64,000 nt of DNA from Nostoc desertorum CM1-VF14 (GTDB taxonomy: Bacteria > Cyanobacteriota > Cyanobacteriia > Cyanobacteriales > Nostocaceae), in assembly GCA_019359245.1 (NCBI GenBank), contig JAHHHR010000025.1, positions 45,476 to 109,475 of the forward strand, given 5' to 3'. Within the stretch, counting starts at the first letter, position 1, and each line of letters begins with the position of its first letter. Shown in pieces: positions 62,938 to 64,000 of this stretch. Under the pieces are notes generated by a model that saw only the letters and a program-made list of their open reading frames with translations, was not told where the DNA came from and ran no database searches. Position numbers and translations under genes: made by a program.

Positions 62938-62955
62938 TATCCAAAAAGTTGGATA
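62938..62955. promoter_or_regulatory. Palindrome in the dndB-dndC divergent region
   Basis: TATCCAA (62938-62944) and TTGGATA (62949-62955) around AAAG. It lies 40 bases upstream of dndB in the shared promoter region and could be an operator for DndB or another regulator. No other copy was noted. Confidence 0.4.
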
Positions 62956-62986
62956 TTAGTATTAAAGTTTTTAAAAACTTTTTTTC

Positions 62987-63008
62987 AACCCACCTCGGTG
63001 GGTTTTAT
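62987..63008 (+). terminator. Short hairpin in the dndC leader
   Basis: AACCCACC (62987-62994) and GGTGGGTT (62997-63004) with a two-base loop (four if the closing pair is open), followed by TTATC. It sits about 65 bases before the dndC start. On a dndC transcript it would act as a terminator or attenuator; for dndB it lies upstream and is irrelevant. Confidence 0.45.
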
Positions 63009-63070
63009 CTGTATAGCCGCGAATTCTATTCGCCGGGATATTACGCCAGCGTTTCCACAGAGAAGGAGAA

Positions 63071-63964
63071 ATGACTACAGCACAACAAGCAGAAAATAAA
63101 AACCAGCAAACACGTACTGTAGCAGAGTTAGTGGACTATATCCAAGCTCTCACCACTGAAATTCAAGAATTGTATTGTTTAGATGAGATACCTTGGGTAG
63201 TAGGCTATTCGGGCGGAAAAGACAGTACTGCTACTTTACAGCTTATCTGGAATGCGATCGCAGCACTAGCAGTTGAAAAGCGAAAAAAGACTATTCATGT
63301 TATTACAACTGACACACTAGTAGAAAACCCTGTAGTCTCTGTTTGGGTACGCAAATCCTTAGAAAGGATGAAGATTGCTGCTCAAGAACAGAAAATGCCC
63401 ATTGAACCACATTTATTACACCCAGAAATCAAAGAGACATTCTGGGTAAGCTTGATTGGTAAAGGTTATCCAACACCGCGAGGAAAATTTCGTTGGTGTA
63501 CAGACCGTCTGAAAATTCATCCTTCTAACCACTTTATCCGTGATGTGGTTAGAGTAAATGGGGAAGTTATTCTCGTTTTAGGTACGCGTAAGGCTGAAAG
63601 TGTCAAACGTGCTATCTCAATGGAAAAACATCAAGCAGGCAGCCTAAAAGATCGTCTCATTTCTAATTCAAGTTCACCTACATCTCTGCTTTACCATAGT
63701 GCAAGCTTGCCTAATTCTTTAATTTATAGCCCCATCGAAGATTGGCGTACTGATGAAGTTTGGATTTACCTAAATCAGTGGCAAAACCCTTGGGAATATA
63801 GCAACAAAGATTTGTTCACCATGTATCGAGGTGCTACAGCAGATAATGAATGTCCTCTAGTTGTTGATACTTCTACCCGGATTTCTCACAAACTCAGAAA
63901 AAAGCGGAGCTTCAAACTGATAAAATGTATATATGGTAAGCATTTGAGCAGTTTTAACCGATGA
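63071..63964 (+). CDS. dndC: DndC sulfurtransferase, truncated by an apparent insertion
   Basis: The first 269 residues are DndC: PP-loop VVGYSGGKDSTATLQLIW (S47-S52), ITTDTLVENPVVSVWV, GKFRWCTDRLKIHPS, VILVLGTRKAES and ATADNECPLVVDTST. DndC normally continues with a Cys-rich stretch and reaches ~500 residues. Here ACC (63875-63877) is followed by CGGATTTCTCACAAACTCAG, and 28 unrelated, Lys/Arg-rich residues lead to a stop at 63964. The C-terminal half with the Fe-S cysteines is therefore missing in this window. A strong ribosome site (GAAGGAG) precedes ATG 63071. The remaining 3' half may lie beyond the right edge. Confidence 0.82.
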   Translation: MTTAQQAENKNQQTRTVAELVDYIQALTTEIQELYCLDEIPWVVGYSGGKDSTATLQLIWNAIAALAVEKRKKTIHVITTDTLVENPVVSVWVRKSLERMKIAAQEQKMPIEPHLLHPEIKETFWVSLIGKGYPTPRGKFRWCTDRLKIHPSNHFIRDVVRVNGEVILVLGTRKAESVKRAISMEKHQAGSLKDRLISNSSSPTSLLYHSASLPNSLIYSPIEDWRTDEVWIYLNQWQNPWEYSNKDLFTMYRGATADNECPLVVDTSTRISHKLRKKRSFKLIKCIYGKHLSSFNR

Positions 63965-64000
63965 ATCTACCCGCAACGCGATCGCTCCCAAAACAGTTCA
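63878..64000 (+). mobile_element. Probable left end of an inserted element in dndC
   Basis: Sequence unrelated to dndC begins at about 63878, right after a conserved codon, and contains a new ATG at 63961 opening a frame (MNLPATRSLPKQF) that runs off the window. This is what the left end of an insertion sequence with its transposase start would look like. The family cannot be named, and the right end and target duplication are outside the window. Confidence 0.45.

Noticed and set aside
1..64000. CRISPR arrays
   Set aside because: No regular repeat-spacer pattern was seen. The tandem repeats present are heptamers or coding RTX repeats.

Overview
The window looks like chromosomal DNA of a filamentous, heterocyst-type cyanobacterium (Nostoc/Anabaena group). 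The evidence is frequent HIP1 octamers (GCGATCGC), a phycobilisome rod-core linker and a CpcS-type bilin lyase at the left edge, ndhH of the cyanobacterial NDH-1 complex, a CAAD-domain protein, a DUF3370/SLH outer-envelope protein, a cyanobacterial-type lexA with a matching LexA box, and the G-rich/C-rich and heptamer short repeats typical of Nostocales. The taxon is an inference from these markers.

Left part (1-36000) is a mixed housekeeping region. In order it holds a partial cpcG, a putative metalloprotease and a CpcS-like lyase; an acyltransferase; glgA with its terminator; hemC; a Uma2 nuclease-fold protein; a LprI-like protein; a lipid kinase; a metallophosphoesterase; ndhH; an AraC regulator; and a run of stress or envelope genes (acidic protein, CAAD, BON lipoprotein, duplicated glycine-zipper stress protein). 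These are followed by a 1043-aa membrane protein with six ~96-residue repeats, an RTX-repeat protein, a decayed IS200/IS605 end, ilvD, a chromosomal ParM/ParR-like pair, a DedA protein, a Gfo/Idh/MocA oxidoreductase, queC, a CNNM/CBS protein, an FkbM methyltransferase, tRNA-Met and pyrE.

Right part (36253-64000) is a DNA-phosphorothioation (PT) defence region containing two different systems. The first, all on the minus strand, is an Ssp-type (single-strand PT) set: sspB (DUF4007), sspC (P-loop ATPase, broken by an apparent one-base frameshift), sspD (PAPS-reductase-like), sspE (DUF262 + DUF1524 nickase), a DEAH helicase, a GHKL/HSP90-like ATPase, and sspA (cysteine desulfurase). A small foreign-looking block, with a HicB-like gene, a frameshifted DUF4351 gene and two tiny ORFs, lies between sspC and sspD. 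The helicase and GHKL-ATPase pair overlap by ATGA and sit between sspE and sspA, which makes them the best candidate here for an undescribed effector arm.

After tRNA-Thr, argF and lexA comes a second module of the Dnd type (double-strand PT): a helicase resembling the Dnd-linked restriction enzyme, a 57-aa ORF translationally coupled to dndD, an interposed SLH/DUF3370 gene, a Dnd-associated protein 4-like gene, an SBD-HNH restriction endonuclease, a long dndB (DGQHR) and a divergent dndC. dndC stops making sense after residue 269, where unrelated sequence begins and runs off the window, probably a mobile-element insertion. No dndE was found. The one cysteine desulfurase in the window could supply sulfur to both systems.
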